Assembly (NCBI GenBank): GCA_002842045.1
Contig: PHBX01000023.1
Span: forward strand, 17,497-81,496
Length of the DNA stretch: 64,000 nt
Reading direction: 5' to 3'
DNA from: Chloroflexi bacterium HGW-Chloroflexi-3
GTDB taxonomy: Bacteria; Chloroflexota; Anaerolineae; Anaerolineales; Anaerolineaceae
The translations under genes were made by a program, and so were the position numbers. Each line of letters opens with the position of its first letter. Position 1 is the first letter of the stretch. The notes below the pieces were generated by a model that ran no database searches, was not told where the DNA came from, and was given only the letters and a program-made list of their open reading frames with translations. Below, piece after piece: positions 1-9,958 of this stretch.

Positions 1-358
1 CAGGATACCAGTTATCAGGTCCAATTTCCATCTGACCATTGCCCCAATCATCAAAAAAAGGAGAATGTGGTGATCGGGATTGGTTTCTCTCATAGACCTC
101 CTTGGGAAAACGATCCAAAATACCTCGTACATCGCTGTGGAGTCGTAACATCACTCGTTCATCAGGAAGCGACGTCCCTAATTCTGGCCAATCATAAATA
201 TACTTGTCTTCACTCTCGATACCCAAATTTTTCTTGATTCCACGATATGGTTGTATTTTTATCCCGGTCGCATTACTCACACCGATGATGATCGGTACTC
301 TGTCTGGTGTCTCATAATTCAGGACTGCCTGAACTCGTTCTCTTGAAGTCATTGACAT
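1..358 (-). CDS. Uroporphyrinogen decarboxylase (URO-D) family protein, N-terminal part (runs off the left edge)
   Basis: About 119 residues are visible, starting MSMTSRERVQAVLNYETPDR. The pattern TSRERV-x-A-x-L-x6-PDRVPI is the usual N-terminus of URO-D superfamily proteins, which include haem-pathway decarboxylases and the MtaA/MtbA-type corrinoid methyltransferases. The long residue stretch after PDRVPI is unlike classical HemE, so a methyltransferase-like or uncharacterised URO-D member is more likely. The start at 358 is chosen because GGGAGAAAG sits just upstream on the minus strand; an in-frame ATG at 352 is an alternative. The C-terminal two thirds lie outside the window, so substrate cannot be judged. 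Confidence 0.72.
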   Translation of the reverse strand, partial: MSMTSRERVQAVLNYETPDRVPIIIGVSNATGIKIQPYRGIKKNLGIESEDKYIYDWPELGTSLPDERVMLRLHSDVRGILDRFPKEVYERNQSRSPHSPFFDDWGNGQMEIGPDNWYP

Positions 359-504
359 ATTCTTTCTCCCATTCACTTTTTAAATATTGTACATGAAAAG
401 CGAAGGATCGATTAATTTGAAACTTAATCTAAAAATCTGCGTAAATATTATAGTAGAATCGTTATTTGTAATATCCAATACCATCTATGAAATGAGTTCC
501 TGAT

Positions 505-1419
505 ATGAACACAATTGAAGTAAATAATATTTCTAAAACTTTTGGGTCGCAAAAAGCTTTGGACGAGGTTTCATTCGAGGTAAAACCGGGAGAGATCTTC
601 GGTCTTTTAGGTCCAAATGGTGCTGGAAAGACCACCTGTATTCGTATTGTCCTGGATATTTTTAAACCAGATAGTGGTTCAGTAAAGCTTTTTGGCAACG
701 GCATGAGCGAAGGAAAAAAGGATCAGATCGGATATTTACCGGAGGAAAGAGGACTGTACCAGGATATCAACCTTGAAGAATGTTTGAATTATCTGGCGTC
801 ATTAAAAGGTCTATCATCTTCTGAAAGTCATAGAAGGATCAAAGAGTATTTGATCAGGTTCAATCTTGACGAGCACAAGAAGAAAAAAGTTAAGGAATTG
901 AGTAAAGGCATGCAACAGAAAGCACAATTAATCACAACGCTTGTTCACGATCCCAAACTTGTTATCATTGATGAACCTTTTTCAGCATTGGACCCTGTGA
1001 ACACCCAAATGGTCAAAGATATTCTACGCGAGCAAAGGGATTTGGGGAAAACAATTGTAATGTGTACACATCAGATGCATCAGGTTGAAGAACTTTGTGA
1101 TCGTCTGGTATTGATCAATCAAGGAAAATCTGTACTGTACGGAGCTTTGAGCGAAGTGCAGAAGGCCTATGCTGGTCATGCAATCCATATGCGAACAGAA
1201 GATCAATTTCCCGCTTCTTTGCCCGGGATGAAAGAATTTAGAAGATTGGAAAACCATTCTCATTATCAAGTTGATCTGGATCTGGAAATCTCCCCTCAGG
1301 ATTTCCTTAAAACGTTGGTAGCTGCGAATATCAATATAAATCAATTTGAAATTGCGACGCCCACTTTGGATGAGATATTTATTCAAGTTGTTACTGAATC
1401 AGGGATGAAATATGAGTAA
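505..1419 (+). CDS. ABC transporter ATP-binding protein, NatA-like
   Basis: A 304-residue cytoplasmic ATPase that would power an ABC-2 type exporter. Walker A GPNGAGKTT is at residues 36-44, the signature LSKGMQQ near 132-138, and Walker B LVIIDEPFSALDP near 152-164. A final H-loop region (CTHQMHQ) and a C-terminal extension of about 80 residues follow, as in NatA and related sodium or drug export ATPases. It overlaps the first permease gene by 8 bp and is followed by a second permease, so the three genes form one transcript. The substrate cannot be read from sequence; NatAB-type sodium extrusion is one possibility among several. Confidence 0.9.
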   Translation: MNTIEVNNISKTFGSQKALDEVSFEVKPGEIFGLLGPNGAGKTTCIRIVLDIFKPDSGSVKLFGNGMSEGKKDQIGYLPEERGLYQDINLEECLNYLASLKGLSSSESHRRIKEYLIRFNLDEHKKKKVKELSKGMQQKAQLITTLVHDPKLVIIDEPFSALDPVNTQMVKDILREQRDLGKTIVMCTHQMHQVEELCDRLVLINQGKSVLYGALSEVQKAYAGHAIHMRTEDQFPASLPGMKEFRRLENHSHYQVDLDLEISPQDFLKTLVAANININQFEIATPTLDEIFIQVVTESGMKYE

Positions 1420-2617
1420 AACCTGGCTTGTGATTAAACATGAGTATTGGAAACATGTCAAAAAGAAACGCTTTATTTTAGCAATTTTGTCATTGCCATT
1501 TTTCATTTTACTTATGGTGGCAATTGGCTTTTTATCGGTAATTTTCCAATACAATGATTCACCCATTGGCTTCGTCGACCGTAGCAGCATACTGGATAAT
1601 CCGATTGAATATCAGGTTGAAGCTCCAATTGGCTTAATGAAACCGATTGAATTTATTCGGTACACGGATGAATCTGAAGCCGAATCAGCATTACACGACA
1701 ATAATATTCAAGCTTTTTATGTCATAGATAAAAATTTTATTGAAACCAGAGAAATCAAAGTTATAGCAATTAAGGCACCTGATTCAAGTGTAAATGGCGA
1801 ATTTTATACTTTCCTCAAATTGAATGTTCTTAAAGATTTACCCGAAGAGATATCATCTCGGCTCATGGAAGGTGCTAGTTTCGAAGTTAAATCAACAGGA
1901 GAACAAAAATCCGCCAATGAAGACAATGTATTTGTTTTTATATTACCCTTTCTGGTTGGATTCTTATTCATCATGGCTGTCAACATCAGTGCAGGGTACC
2001 TCCTTCAGTCAGTGGTAGAGGAAAAAGAAAATCGAACCATGGAAATTATGGTCACATCGCTATCTCCTAACCAATTGATGACAGCGAAAGTTATTGGAAA
2101 TTTAAGTGTCGGGTTAACCCAACTGGTTGTCTGGATTATATTTGGAATCATCGGAATTTTCTCTATATTCCGCTTATTCCCTGATTTGCAATCCACAAAA
2201 ATAGATTTATCATTTCTTTTATTAACGATAATGGTATTTATCCCTGCATTTGTAATGATAGCAGCGATGATGGCTGCGTTAGGAGCAACAACTACAGAAA
2301 CCAGAGAAGCTCAGCAAATAGCTGGTATTTTTACAATTCCTATGGTTTTACCGTATTGGTTTATGCAGGTGTTAATGGAAAAACCAAATAGTCCCTTATC
2401 AATATTCTTTAGTTTGTTTCCATTCACAGCCCCCGTAAGTTTACCAATGAGAGCTGCTTTTTCTACTATTCCTGCCTGGCAAGTTGTAATCACGGTATCG
2501 CTATTGATTTCATTTGCGATTGCAGCACTTTGGTTTGCGGGAAAAGCATTCCGATTGGGGATGTTACGTTATGGCAAAAAACTTACAATAAAAGAAATCT
2601 TTACACAAAGGCCATAA
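1412..2617 (+). CDS. ABC-2 type permease, NatB-like (first of two)
   Basis: A 401-residue membrane protein with one N-terminal transmembrane helix (about residues 24-46), an extracytoplasmic domain of roughly 130 residues, and a cluster of five hydrophobic segments from about residue 175 onward. This 1+5 arrangement and the conserved EEKENRTMEIMVTSLSP segment before the second helix are typical of the NatB/ABC-2 permease family. It overlaps the ATPase gene by 8 bp and is 1 bp from the next permease. The two permeases are related to each other and probably form a heterodimer with the NatA-like ATPase. Confidence 0.87.
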   Translation: MSKTWLVIKHEYWKHVKKKRFILAILSLPFFILLMVAIGFLSVIFQYNDSPIGFVDRSSILDNPIEYQVEAPIGLMKPIEFIRYTDESEAESALHDNNIQAFYVIDKNFIETREIKVIAIKAPDSSVNGEFYTFLKLNVLKDLPEEISSRLMEGASFEVKSTGEQKSANEDNVFVFILPFLVGFLFIMAVNISAGYLLQSVVEEKENRTMEIMVTSLSPNQLMTAKVIGNLSVGLTQLVVWIIFGIIGIFSIFRLFPDLQSTKIDLSFLLLTIMVFIPAFVMIAAMMAALGATTTETREAQQIAGIFTIPMVLPYWFMQVLMEKPNSPLSIFFSLFPFTAPVSLPMRAAFSTIPAWQVVITVSLLISFAIAALWFAGKAFRLGMLRYGKKLTIKEIFTQRP

Positions 2618-2618
2618 A

Positions 2619-3851
2619 ATGAAAAAAACCATCATCGTACTTAAAAATGAATTAATTACAACGATCAAGAGAAAATCCTTTATCCTGACATTGCTTTTAT
2701 TACCGTTGATTGGTTTGATTATTACTCTCGTTATAGGGAACAGAGACCAATCCTCCGGTATTACCAGCATAATTTCTAAATTGACAGCCTCAGAAGAGGA
2801 AAATTTATCAATTGGATTAATGGATGAAACAAAAACTATTACAGAAATCCCTGATGAACTGAAGGATCGTATCAAGTTCTACAGCAACCAGGAAGCCGCC
2901 AATCTCGAATTGGATTCAGGCGTGATCAAAGCTTTTTATTTCATTCCTGGAGATTATGTGCAAAAAGGTGAGATCGTAGTCTATCGACCGGATTTTAATC
3001 CTCTGAGTGCTGGTGATGACAACTATGTGATTGAAAGGCTAATCAATTCAGCTTTGTTATCGGAAAATCCGGAAATCATGAACCTGGTGAATACATTTCC
3101 CAAATTTAAAACTGAATTATTAACGCCTGAACCTCAACGAGATCCTGAACATCAATTGACATTCTTTCTACCCTACATCGTAACCCTCCTTTTTTATATT
3201 GTGATATTAGGTAGTTCAAGTATGATGTTAAATAGTATTACCAATGAAAAATCCAATCGGGTGATTGAAATCTTACTGACATCGATCACCCCAATGCAAT
3301 TATTGAGCGGAAAAATTGTAGCTTTAGGTCTTGTTGGATTACTTCAAACCATCGTCTGGAGTGGAACCGGTCTTTTTATTCTACGATTGAGTGGAAGAAG
3401 TTTCGCATTACCTCAAGAATTTCAATTACCTGCGTCAATTCTGGTTTGGGGGATTATTTTCTTCATTCTGGGTTTTATTTTATACGCAAGTTTAATGGCA
3501 GGTGTTGGTGCTTTAGTTTCCAACATAAAAGAGGCATCACAGGCTACAACCATTTTAGTAATACCAATGGTAATTCCTCTAGTATTGTTAGCACCTGTCA
3601 TTGAAAATCCGAATGGGGTATTGGCAGTCATTCTAAGTCTGTTTCCTTTTACATCCCCAGTCTCCATGATGACAAGATTATCAGCAGGTAATGTTCCTTT
3701 CTGGCAGCTACTGCTTGCCATCTTACTGTTATTATTTTCTGCATACTGGATCGTTCGATCGGTATCCAGTTTCTTCAGGGCTCAATACTTATTATTCGGA
3801 AAGGAATTCAAGATTAAGTATTTTATTAATGCTATGAGTGGAAAATTATAG
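2619..3851 (+). CDS. ABC-2 type permease, NatB-like (second of two)
   Basis: A 410-residue paralogue of the preceding permease with the same plan: an N-terminal helix, an extracytoplasmic domain, then helices beginning near residue 180. The segment NEKSNRVIEILLTSITPMQL matches the corresponding EEKENRTMEIMVTSLSP region of its neighbour. It is the last gene of the exporter operon; a rho promoter follows in the 235-bp gap downstream. No strong terminator hairpin is evident directly behind it. Confidence 0.87.
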   Translation: MKKTIIVLKNELITTIKRKSFILTLLLLPLIGLIITLVIGNRDQSSGITSIISKLTASEEENLSIGLMDETKTITEIPDELKDRIKFYSNQEAANLELDSGVIKAFYFIPGDYVQKGEIVVYRPDFNPLSAGDDNYVIERLINSALLSENPEIMNLVNTFPKFKTELLTPEPQRDPEHQLTFFLPYIVTLLFYIVILGSSSMMLNSITNEKSNRVIEILLTSITPMQLLSGKIVALGLVGLLQTIVWSGTGLFILRLSGRSFALPQEFQLPASILVWGIIFFILGFILYASLMAGVGALVSNIKEASQATTILVIPMVIPLVLLAPVIENPNGVLAVILSLFPFTSPVSMMTRLSAGNVPFWQLLLAILLLLFSAYWIVRSVSSFFRAQYLLFGKEFKIKYFINAMSGKL

Positions 3852-3904
3852 AAATACGATTACAGAAATATTGTTTTTTGTAGTATGTTTTATAGTGGTT
3901 TTAC

Positions 3905-3933
3905 TTGCTTGTTAATTTTCCACATGATATAAT
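3905..3933 (+). promoter_or_regulatory. Sigma-70-type promoter for rho
   Basis: TTGCTT (3905-3910), a 17-bp spacer, then a perfect TATAAT (3928-3933). The predicted start near 3940 would give a leader of about 145 nt before rho. In many bacteria rho is autoregulated through its leader by Rho itself; nothing here proves that. The rest of the 3852-4086 gap is AT-rich without other clear structure. Confidence 0.65.
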
Positions 3934-4086
3934 TTTTTTATTCAGAAAGAAACAGATAGATTTTCATTTCCCAAAAACAATCCATTTTTGATTTATTGTG
4001 CACTTCATGAAGGATACCCTTGCACGAATTCTTTATGATTGATTCAAAATTTAACAGACATTTAACCTTTTTATAAAGGAAACCCT

Positions 4087-5370
4087 ATGATTAATGTACC
4101 TGATCTTGAAAAAAGTTCTCTCGCTGAATTAAGAAAAATCGCAAAAGAATTAAATGTTATAAATTCAAACCGGCTCAAGCGAGAAAGTCTGATTGTGCGG
4201 ATTGCACAACATTCTACTGAAGCGAACGATGAAGGCGAAGAAGTTCGCGGTGGAATTCTGGAAGTTATGCCTGAAGGGATTGGTTTTCTAAGACAGAATT
4301 ACAAACTTGGAAAAGATGATGTCTATGTTTCACAGGCTCAAATCCGAAGATATAACCTGAGAAGTGGTGATCTTGTGATTGGTTATGCTCGACCTCCACG
4401 TGAATCCGAACGTCATTTTGGAATTGTTAAAGTTGATTTTATTAACGGTTTTGAAGCTGAAAGTGCAAAAGAACGGCAGTATTTTGAAACCTTGACACCC
4501 ATTTTTCCTGATCAACGATTTGATCTGGAAACAAATCCCAAGGTTTTATCAACCCGGGTTATCGACATGATTGCACCCATCGGACGTGGTCAGCGTGCCA
4601 TGATTGTTTCCCCCCCAAAGGCGGGAAAAACAACCATCATCAAAGAATTATGTAATGCGATTACCACCAACAACCCGGGCACTTATGTCACCCTGGTACT
4701 CATCGGAGAGAGACCAGAAGAGGTCACAGATATGGATCGCTCGGTAGATGCCGAAGTGGTCGCATCAACATTCGATGAACCTGTTACAGCCCATGTCAGA
4801 ACAGCCGAGATTGCCTTAAGTCGCGCTAAAAGATTGGTAGAGTTAGGAAAAGATGTAGTAATTTTGATGGATTCACTCACCCGACTGGCACGAGCATATA
4901 ATATGTCAGTAACTCCATCCGGAAGAACACTCTCAGGTGGAATGGATCCATCGGCTTTATATCCGCCTAAACGGTTTTATGGTGCCGCTCGTAATATTGA
5001 AGAGGGCGGATCACTCACCATTATCGCAACTGCTCTAGTGGATACCGGATCTCGACTGGATGACGTTGTTTATGAAGAATTCAAAGGTACTGGAAATATG
5101 GAATTACATCTTTCGAGACGATTGCAGGAACGTAGGATTTTCCCGGCAATTGATATTGAAAAATCCTCAACCAGACGTGAAGATCTTTTGCTCAGCCCAG
5201 ATGTCCTTCAAAGAGTCTGGGTAATGCGCCGCATGTACTTACAAATGATCTCTAATCCCCCTCAAGGGGCAGGTATGGATATCTCCGTAGCATCCGAAGC
5301 TATTCTACAACGCTTGTCAAAGACGAAAAATAATGTAGAATTCTTGGAGAGTCTAACGGAGGCTATGTGA
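4087..5370 (+). CDS. rho: Transcription termination factor Rho
   Basis: A 427-residue hexameric RNA-dependent ATPase that ends transcription of untranslated RNA. The N-terminal SAP-like segment LEKSSLAELRKIAKELN (residues 7-23) is followed by the RNA-binding OB fold (GGILEVMPEGIGFLR, with DVYVS and IRRYNLRSGD). The ATPase domain has Walker A with PPKAGKTT near residue 180, Walker B VILMDSLTRLARAYN, and the GGMDPSALYPPKRFYGAARN Q-loop region. Length is normal for a Rho without an N-terminal insertion. The start is backed by AAAGGAAA upstream. The next gene starts within its last codons. Confidence 0.97.
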   Translation: MINVPDLEKSSLAELRKIAKELNVINSNRLKRESLIVRIAQHSTEANDEGEEVRGGILEVMPEGIGFLRQNYKLGKDDVYVSQAQIRRYNLRSGDLVIGYARPPRESERHFGIVKVDFINGFEAESAKERQYFETLTPIFPDQRFDLETNPKVLSTRVIDMIAPIGRGQRAMIVSPPKAGKTTIIKELCNAITTNNPGTYVTLVLIGERPEEVTDMDRSVDAEVVASTFDEPVTAHVRTAEIALSRAKRLVELGKDVVILMDSLTRLARAYNMSVTPSGRTLSGGMDPSALYPPKRFYGAARNIEEGGSLTIIATALVDTGSRLDDVVYEEFKGTGNMELHLSRRLQERRIFPAIDIEKSSTRREDLLLSPDVLQRVWVMRRMYLQMISNPPQGAGMDISVASEAILQRLSKTKNNVEFLESLTEAM

Positions 5371-6449
5371 ATTTAGGTAAAAAACAAGAAACTAACAATA
5401 AACAATCACAAACAAACAATTTAATATCCATCATATTTTGGGGGCTGGCATCTCTGATGATAGCCCTCTTAGTTTTTGTTGCAATACAATTTTTCAAACC
5501 CAGTCAAACAACCTGGACACCAGATTCGAGTAGTGTTTCAGAAAATTCATCTGATTCTTCACCTGCACCACTCCCAAATTTCGAATCGGTTGATAATGAT
5601 TTTGCGCTTATTCGGTATGCAAATCCTGTAACCATTATTCCTACCAGAGCAAGAACAGAAGCAACTACCTATACAATCGAAACAGGTGATTCGGTGTTTG
5701 GCATTGCAACATTTTTCAATCTGACACCAGAAACGATATTATGGGCGAATAAAGATACGATGAATGATGACCCCCATATGATTTCTGTCGGAAACGAATT
5801 GCGTATTCCGCCAACCGATGGCGTTTATTATGAATGGCAAAAAGGAGATACCCTAGAATCAGTTGCTGGACAATTTAAGGTAAATGTTGATGCAATTCTG
5901 GATTGGACACCCAACAGAATTGACCGTACCGACCCGGTAATCACTCCAGGCACATATGTAATGATACCTGGGGGTAAACGGGAATTCCAACAATGGGTTG
6001 TTCCCACCATTCCGAGAGGTCCCGCTGGTGTAAACAGCAGTATTCCAGGTGCTTGTGATACTTCTGCGGGTGGTGCTTATGGTACCGGTACTTTCATATG
6101 GCCAGCTAATAATCAGTTCATCTCAGGTAATGATTACTGGTCTGGGCACCTTGCAATCGATATCGGTGCAATGACTGGAGATAATGTTTATGCATCTGAT
6201 AGTGGTGTTGTTGTATATGCTGGTGGCATCAGTGGTGGCTATGGAAATATGATCATGATCGATCATGGAAATGGCTACCAAACCTTGTATGCCCACTTGA
6301 GTGCTATTAGTGTTCGCTGTGGTTCCAGTGTTTATCAAGGATCTGTAATCGGTGCCGCCGGAAGCACCGGAAATTCCACCGGTCCTCACCTGCATTTTGA
6401 AGTCAGATTTATGGGTGGTTTCTTAAACCCTCATTATGTATTGCCGTAA
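5367..6449 (+). CDS. Membrane-anchored LysM and M23 peptidase-domain protein
   Basis: A 360-residue envelope protein. Residues 20-43 form one transmembrane anchor, followed by a Ser/Pro-rich linker, two LysM modules (TYTIETGDSVFGIATFF near 101 and YYEWQKGDTLESVAGQF near 152), and a C-terminal M23 (LytM) domain. The M23 zinc motifs HLAID and HLHFEVR are both present, so it may be an active glycyl or cell-wall endopeptidase, or a hydrolase activator. It starts with GTG at 5367, overlapping rho, behind CGGAGG. A paralogue with the same order lies at 9959-11137. Coupling to rho suggests co-transcription only. Confidence 0.9.
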   Translation: MNLGKKQETNNKQSQTNNLISIIFWGLASLMIALLVFVAIQFFKPSQTTWTPDSSSVSENSSDSSPAPLPNFESVDNDFALIRYANPVTIIPTRARTEATTYTIETGDSVFGIATFFNLTPETILWANKDTMNDDPHMISVGNELRIPPTDGVYYEWQKGDTLESVAGQFKVNVDAILDWTPNRIDRTDPVITPGTYVMIPGGKREFQQWVVPTIPRGPAGVNSSIPGACDTSAGGAYGTGTFIWPANNQFISGNDYWSGHLAIDIGAMTGDNVYASDSGVVVYAGGISGGYGNMIMIDHGNGYQTLYAHLSAISVRCGSSVYQGSVIGAAGSTGNSTGPHLHFEVRFMGGFLNPHYVLP

Positions 6450-6465
6450 AATTTACAAATGTCAG

Positions 6466-6504
6466 AAAACACGTTTCTGTTGAAATCAAACAGAAGCGTG
6501 TTTT
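6466..6504. terminator. Bidirectional intrinsic terminator between convergent genes
   Basis: AAAACACGTTTCTGTT (6466-6481) pairs with AACAGAAGCGTGTTTT (6489-6504) with a single G-T wobble and a 7-nt loop. The plus strand continues TTTTTATATTTTTC. It lies between the LysM-M23 gene (plus) and priA (minus), so it probably serves both. Confidence 0.88.
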
Positions 6505-6515
6505 TATATTTTTCT

Positions 6516-9005
6516 TCATAACAATGAGACTGGATCGACTGTAACAATAGTGTCTCCCAATTCTCTGTTAAATAACACTTCGACGGGTCGAGGACCTCGT
6601 AAAATGATTTGCCACCGGTAAATTGCATTTAGTTTTGGAAAGAAACAGGGCACAGGACCAATGATATCAGTTTGTTTGTGGTTTCCATCCTTAATCCAAA
6701 AAGAAATTTTATCAGACATGGATTGAGCACTTAATTTTGCTTCGTTCTCATCCTGGTGTCTAAATTCAAGTCGAATCAATCGTGAAAAAGGTGGATATCC
6801 AAGTTTTGATCGATATCCCATTTCATGTTCGTAAAAAGAACTAAAATCATGTTTAGCAGCCATTCTAATGGGATATTCATCCGGCTGATAGGTTTGAAAG
6901 ATCACATTGCCACCAAGTGGACTTCTTCCTGCCCTCCCAGCTACCTGCGTTAATAATTGAAAAGTTCTCTCAGCAGCTCTAAAATCGGGCATAGACAATC
7001 CGACATCTGCCAGAATGACGCCTACCAGAGTGACAAAGGGAAAGTCAATTCCTTTAGCTAACATTTGTGTCCCAACCAGGATATCCGCTTTGCGGTCAGC
7101 AAATTGCCTTAAGAGCACTTCATGAATGCCTTTTTGTTTTGAAATTCCTGAATCCATACGGATCACCCGGGCTGAAGGAAATTGTTTGCTGACTTCCTGC
7201 TCAACCCGTTCAGTTCCGATACCAAATTGACGAATCTGATTACTTTTACATTGTGGACAGGTAGTTGGCATCTGACGGGTATAACCACAATGATGGCACA
7301 ATAAATGGTTTTGATCTGCATGAAAAGTAAGTGGTATATCACAGCGTGGACATGATAATCGAAATCCACAATTGCGACAAAACACATATGTTGCTGAACC
7401 ACGGCGATTCAAGAATAAAATCGCTTGATGTCCTGCATCCAGCGTTGTTTGGATCTTATCATGTAAATCACGACTGAAAATGGACCGATTGCCTTGTTTG
7501 AGTTCACGGCGCATATCAATTATGTTGACATCTGGTAAGGGTAATGCTTTTAAATCCTGCTTGGATAGGTCTTTTTCAGGCTGAAACTCAGACTTAACAG
7601 CTTCAGTATGGGCAAATATCCGCAATGGCATCCTCAGGATTGTCCATTTCTGTTGATTAGCTTTATACATCATTTCGATACTGGGTGTTGCACTGCCATA
7701 AACAACCAGAGCTTGATTTAATTTGGCATAAACCTCGGCTGCCTGAATGGCATTGTACCTGGGTGGTATATCATCCTGATAATAGGAATCGTCATGCGAT
7801 TCATCGACAATAATCAATCCAAGATTTTCCAGGGGAGAAAACAATGCAGACCTGGGTCCAACAATAACTTTCAGCTCACCTTTTCTTATTCGACGCCATG
7901 TATCAAACCTGGCCCCTTCTGAAATCTGCGAATGGATAATCCCAACTTTATTGCCAAATCTAGCCTGAAATCGTTTTACTGTTTGTGGCGTGAGACTGAT
8001 TTCCGGAACCAGAACAATCGCTGTCTTTGATTGTTCTAGAACAGCTTTTACCATGCGCAGATACAACTCGGTTTTTCCAGATCCAGTAACGCCATGAATT
8101 AAAACAGGTTTGGAAAAATCTTGCTGAACGATCATATCTTTCAATTTTTCCCAGCAATGTTGCTGATCATCTGTCAGAACCGGAGGATCATGAGATATCT
8201 TTTCATAATGTTCTAATGGATCCCGAATTGACTCAACCTCACCAAAATATATCAAGCCTGCTTCGGCTAATTTATTCAAATCCACAGAAGTTGCACCTGT
8301 TGCCATTGTTACCATGGATGATTCAATCCCATCGGGATAATTCGACAAAAGCTGTAATGTTTCTTTTCGACGGTCATATGCAGTACCCTTTTTGCTGATG
8401 GCACTTACCCGAAAATCGATGTCTTCTGTTTTAATATTCAGATGAATGGTACGCACCATTTTTGCCTGAACACGAGGAGGGGCAAGGTAAGTTTGTGATT
8501 GGACAATCCCTAATTGAATTAAGCGCCGGATAGCTGCTTTCCAATTTACTCTGGCAAAAGCCCGATTTAATTGAGCGCCGCGCGTTGCTCCTTTTTCTTT
8601 GAGGTGTGCAAAAATTCTTCTTTGTAAAGGTGATAGGGGTATATCCAAATCTTTTTGCACCAATTCATACAAGCTGTCCACCTGTTGGCTTAAACCGGAT
8701 GGTAATATCAGTTTATAACATGCCGAAATTGGCGAGAGTGACTCTCTTGCCATCCATTCCGCTAATTTCTGTTGTTTTGGGTTGATTACCGCATGTGGGT
8801 CTATGACATTGTCAATAGGTCTGGTTTTTGGTACCTGTGGGGAAGAAACAAAAGCCTGGATGATTCCCTGAGCAATTTGTTTTCCAAATGGAACCAATAC
8901 CAATGCCCCCACTTCAAGTTCATTTTGAAATTCCTCGGGAACTTGATAGTCGAAAACACCTTCTATTCCAGGAACATTGACAATCACCTGAACGAACATT
9001 TGCAT
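6516..9005 (-). CDS. priA: Primosomal replication restart helicase PriA
   Basis: An 829-residue 3'-5' helicase that reloads the replisome at stalled forks. An N-terminal DNA-binding domain precedes the helicase core, with Walker A GVTGSGKTELYLR near residue 305 and motif II LIIVDESHD, where most PriA proteins have DEEH. The zinc-binding insertion is complete: CRNCGFRLSCPRCD then CHHCGY and CPQC (about residues 537-580). The later motifs DILVGTQMLAKGIDFP and QVAGRAGRSPLGG are intact. It is 15 bp downstream of the memo-like gene and shares its transcript. A second in-frame ATG lies two codons in. Confidence 0.95.
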   Translation of the reverse strand: MQMFVQVIVNVPGIEGVFDYQVPEEFQNELEVGALVLVPFGKQIAQGIIQAFVSSPQVPKTRPIDNVIDPHAVINPKQQKLAEWMARESLSPISACYKLILPSGLSQQVDSLYELVQKDLDIPLSPLQRRIFAHLKEKGATRGAQLNRAFARVNWKAAIRRLIQLGIVQSQTYLAPPRVQAKMVRTIHLNIKTEDIDFRVSAISKKGTAYDRRKETLQLLSNYPDGIESSMVTMATGATSVDLNKLAEAGLIYFGEVESIRDPLEHYEKISHDPPVLTDDQQHCWEKLKDMIVQQDFSKPVLIHGVTGSGKTELYLRMVKAVLEQSKTAIVLVPEISLTPQTVKRFQARFGNKVGIIHSQISEGARFDTWRRIRKGELKVIVGPRSALFSPLENLGLIIVDESHDDSYYQDDIPPRYNAIQAAEVYAKLNQALVVYGSATPSIEMMYKANQQKWTILRMPLRIFAHTEAVKSEFQPEKDLSKQDLKALPLPDVNIIDMRRELKQGNRSIFSRDLHDKIQTTLDAGHQAILFLNRRGSATYVFCRNCGFRLSCPRCDIPLTFHADQNHLLCHHCGYTRQMPTTCPQCKSNQIRQFGIGTERVEQEVSKQFPSARVIRMDSGISKQKGIHEVLLRQFADRKADILVGTQMLAKGIDFPFVTLVGVILADVGLSMPDFRAAERTFQLLTQVAGRAGRSPLGGNVIFQTYQPDEYPIRMAAKHDFSSFYEHEMGYRSKLGYPPFSRLIRLEFRHQDENEAKLSAQSMSDKISFWIKDGNHKQTDIIGPVPCFFPKLNAIYRWQIILRGPRPVEVLFNRELGDTIVTVDPVSLL

Positions 9006-9020
9006 GCAATGACGCTACCT

Positions 9021-9872
9021 TTATGAATGAGATTTAATAAAAACACCGGCACCGTAGCCTACCACGGAAGAAAAATCTCCAGTTTGTGTTCCCGATGTTG
9101 AGTGATGCAGAATTTCTATTTTATCAGCACCAAGCATTTTACTGAGTGCCATACTGATCATGACAGCACCCAATCCACAGGCAAATCCATTCCCTTCAAA
9201 TTCTGTACGATAAACATTCTGAACAGAAAAGGATTGAATCTGATCTAGCATCTCTTTATCCAGGCGTTCTGCTACTGATTGTGGAAAGAAGTGCGAGAGA
9301 TCAGTAGAAGCCACAATCAAAGCATTTCTGTCCTTGATTAATTCAAATAAATATTTCGCAAATATTTTACTCTGACCTGGATCAATGCTTCTAACCATTA
9401 TTGGTAAGAGAGAGAATTCATCTTTTAGAGCACATTGCAGGAAAGGTAGCTCAATTTCTAATGAATGCTCTTCGTCATAAGCAATCTGTGCTATTTTGAA
9501 GTCTGTATCTGAGATATTCTCAGTGAACAACAATCTGATTAATGCCTGATCAACATGAATTTTCCCAAGCGGCGTCTGATAATATTCATGTGCACTGGTT
9601 AAAATCATTGCCGGATGATAAGAATGAAAAGGCGAGAGCACAACGACCAGATCAAAATGTTGATTGCGAACACTTTGAAATGCATACGCAGCTGTCTGAC
9701 CAGAATAACGGTATCCAGCATGTGGGGCAATCACGCCAATAATATCTCCGCCCGGATCGGGTAAGCTGGTATTATTCAGGAAATTATTGATCTCCGTTCT
9801 CAAATTTTGAGCATCTCCGCTATACCAATGGCCTGCGATCGGAGAAGGGCGGGTTTCTGTGATTCTATTCAT
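9021..9872 (-). CDS. MEMO-family protein (AmmeMemoRadiSam system protein B)
   Basis: A 283-residue protein beginning RPSPIAGHWYSGDAQNL, with the family pattern GVIAPHAGYRYSGQTAAYAF and the later segment IVASTDLSHF. These are the conserved blocks of the MEMO family, which is related to class III extradiol dioxygenases; conserved His residues (PHAGY, LSPFHSYH, DLSHF) are kept. In many bacteria it sits with AMMECR1 and a radical-SAM partner, but neither is next to it here; its neighbour is priA. Its biochemical role is unsettled. The start has AAGGAAAGGAT upstream. Confidence 0.88.
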   Translation of the reverse strand: MNRITETRPSPIAGHWYSGDAQNLRTEINNFLNNTSLPDPGGDIIGVIAPHAGYRYSGQTAAYAFQSVRNQHFDLVVVLSPFHSYHPAMILTSAHEYYQTPLGKIHVDQALIRLLFTENISDTDFKIAQIAYDEEHSLEIELPFLQCALKDEFSLLPIMVRSIDPGQSKIFAKYLFELIKDRNALIVASTDLSHFFPQSVAERLDKEMLDQIQSFSVQNVYRTEFEGNGFACGLGAVMISMALSKMLGADKIEILHHSTSGTQTGDFSSVVGYGAGVFIKSHS

Positions 9873-9911
9873 CAGATCCTTTCCTTCATATTATACATGT
9901 CTGAAATAAAA

Positions 9912-9940
9912 AATGACCGTTAATTTTTAAAACGGTCATT
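9912..9940 (-). terminator. Intrinsic terminator of the LysM-M23 gene
   Basis: A perfect 10-bp stem, AATGACCGTT (9912-9921) with AACGGTCATT (9931-9940), and a 9-nt loop. On the minus strand it is followed by a run read as TTTTTTATTT. It ends the minus-strand transcript that includes 9959-11137. Confidence 0.88.
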
Positions 9941-9958
9941 CATGAGATTAATCTACCT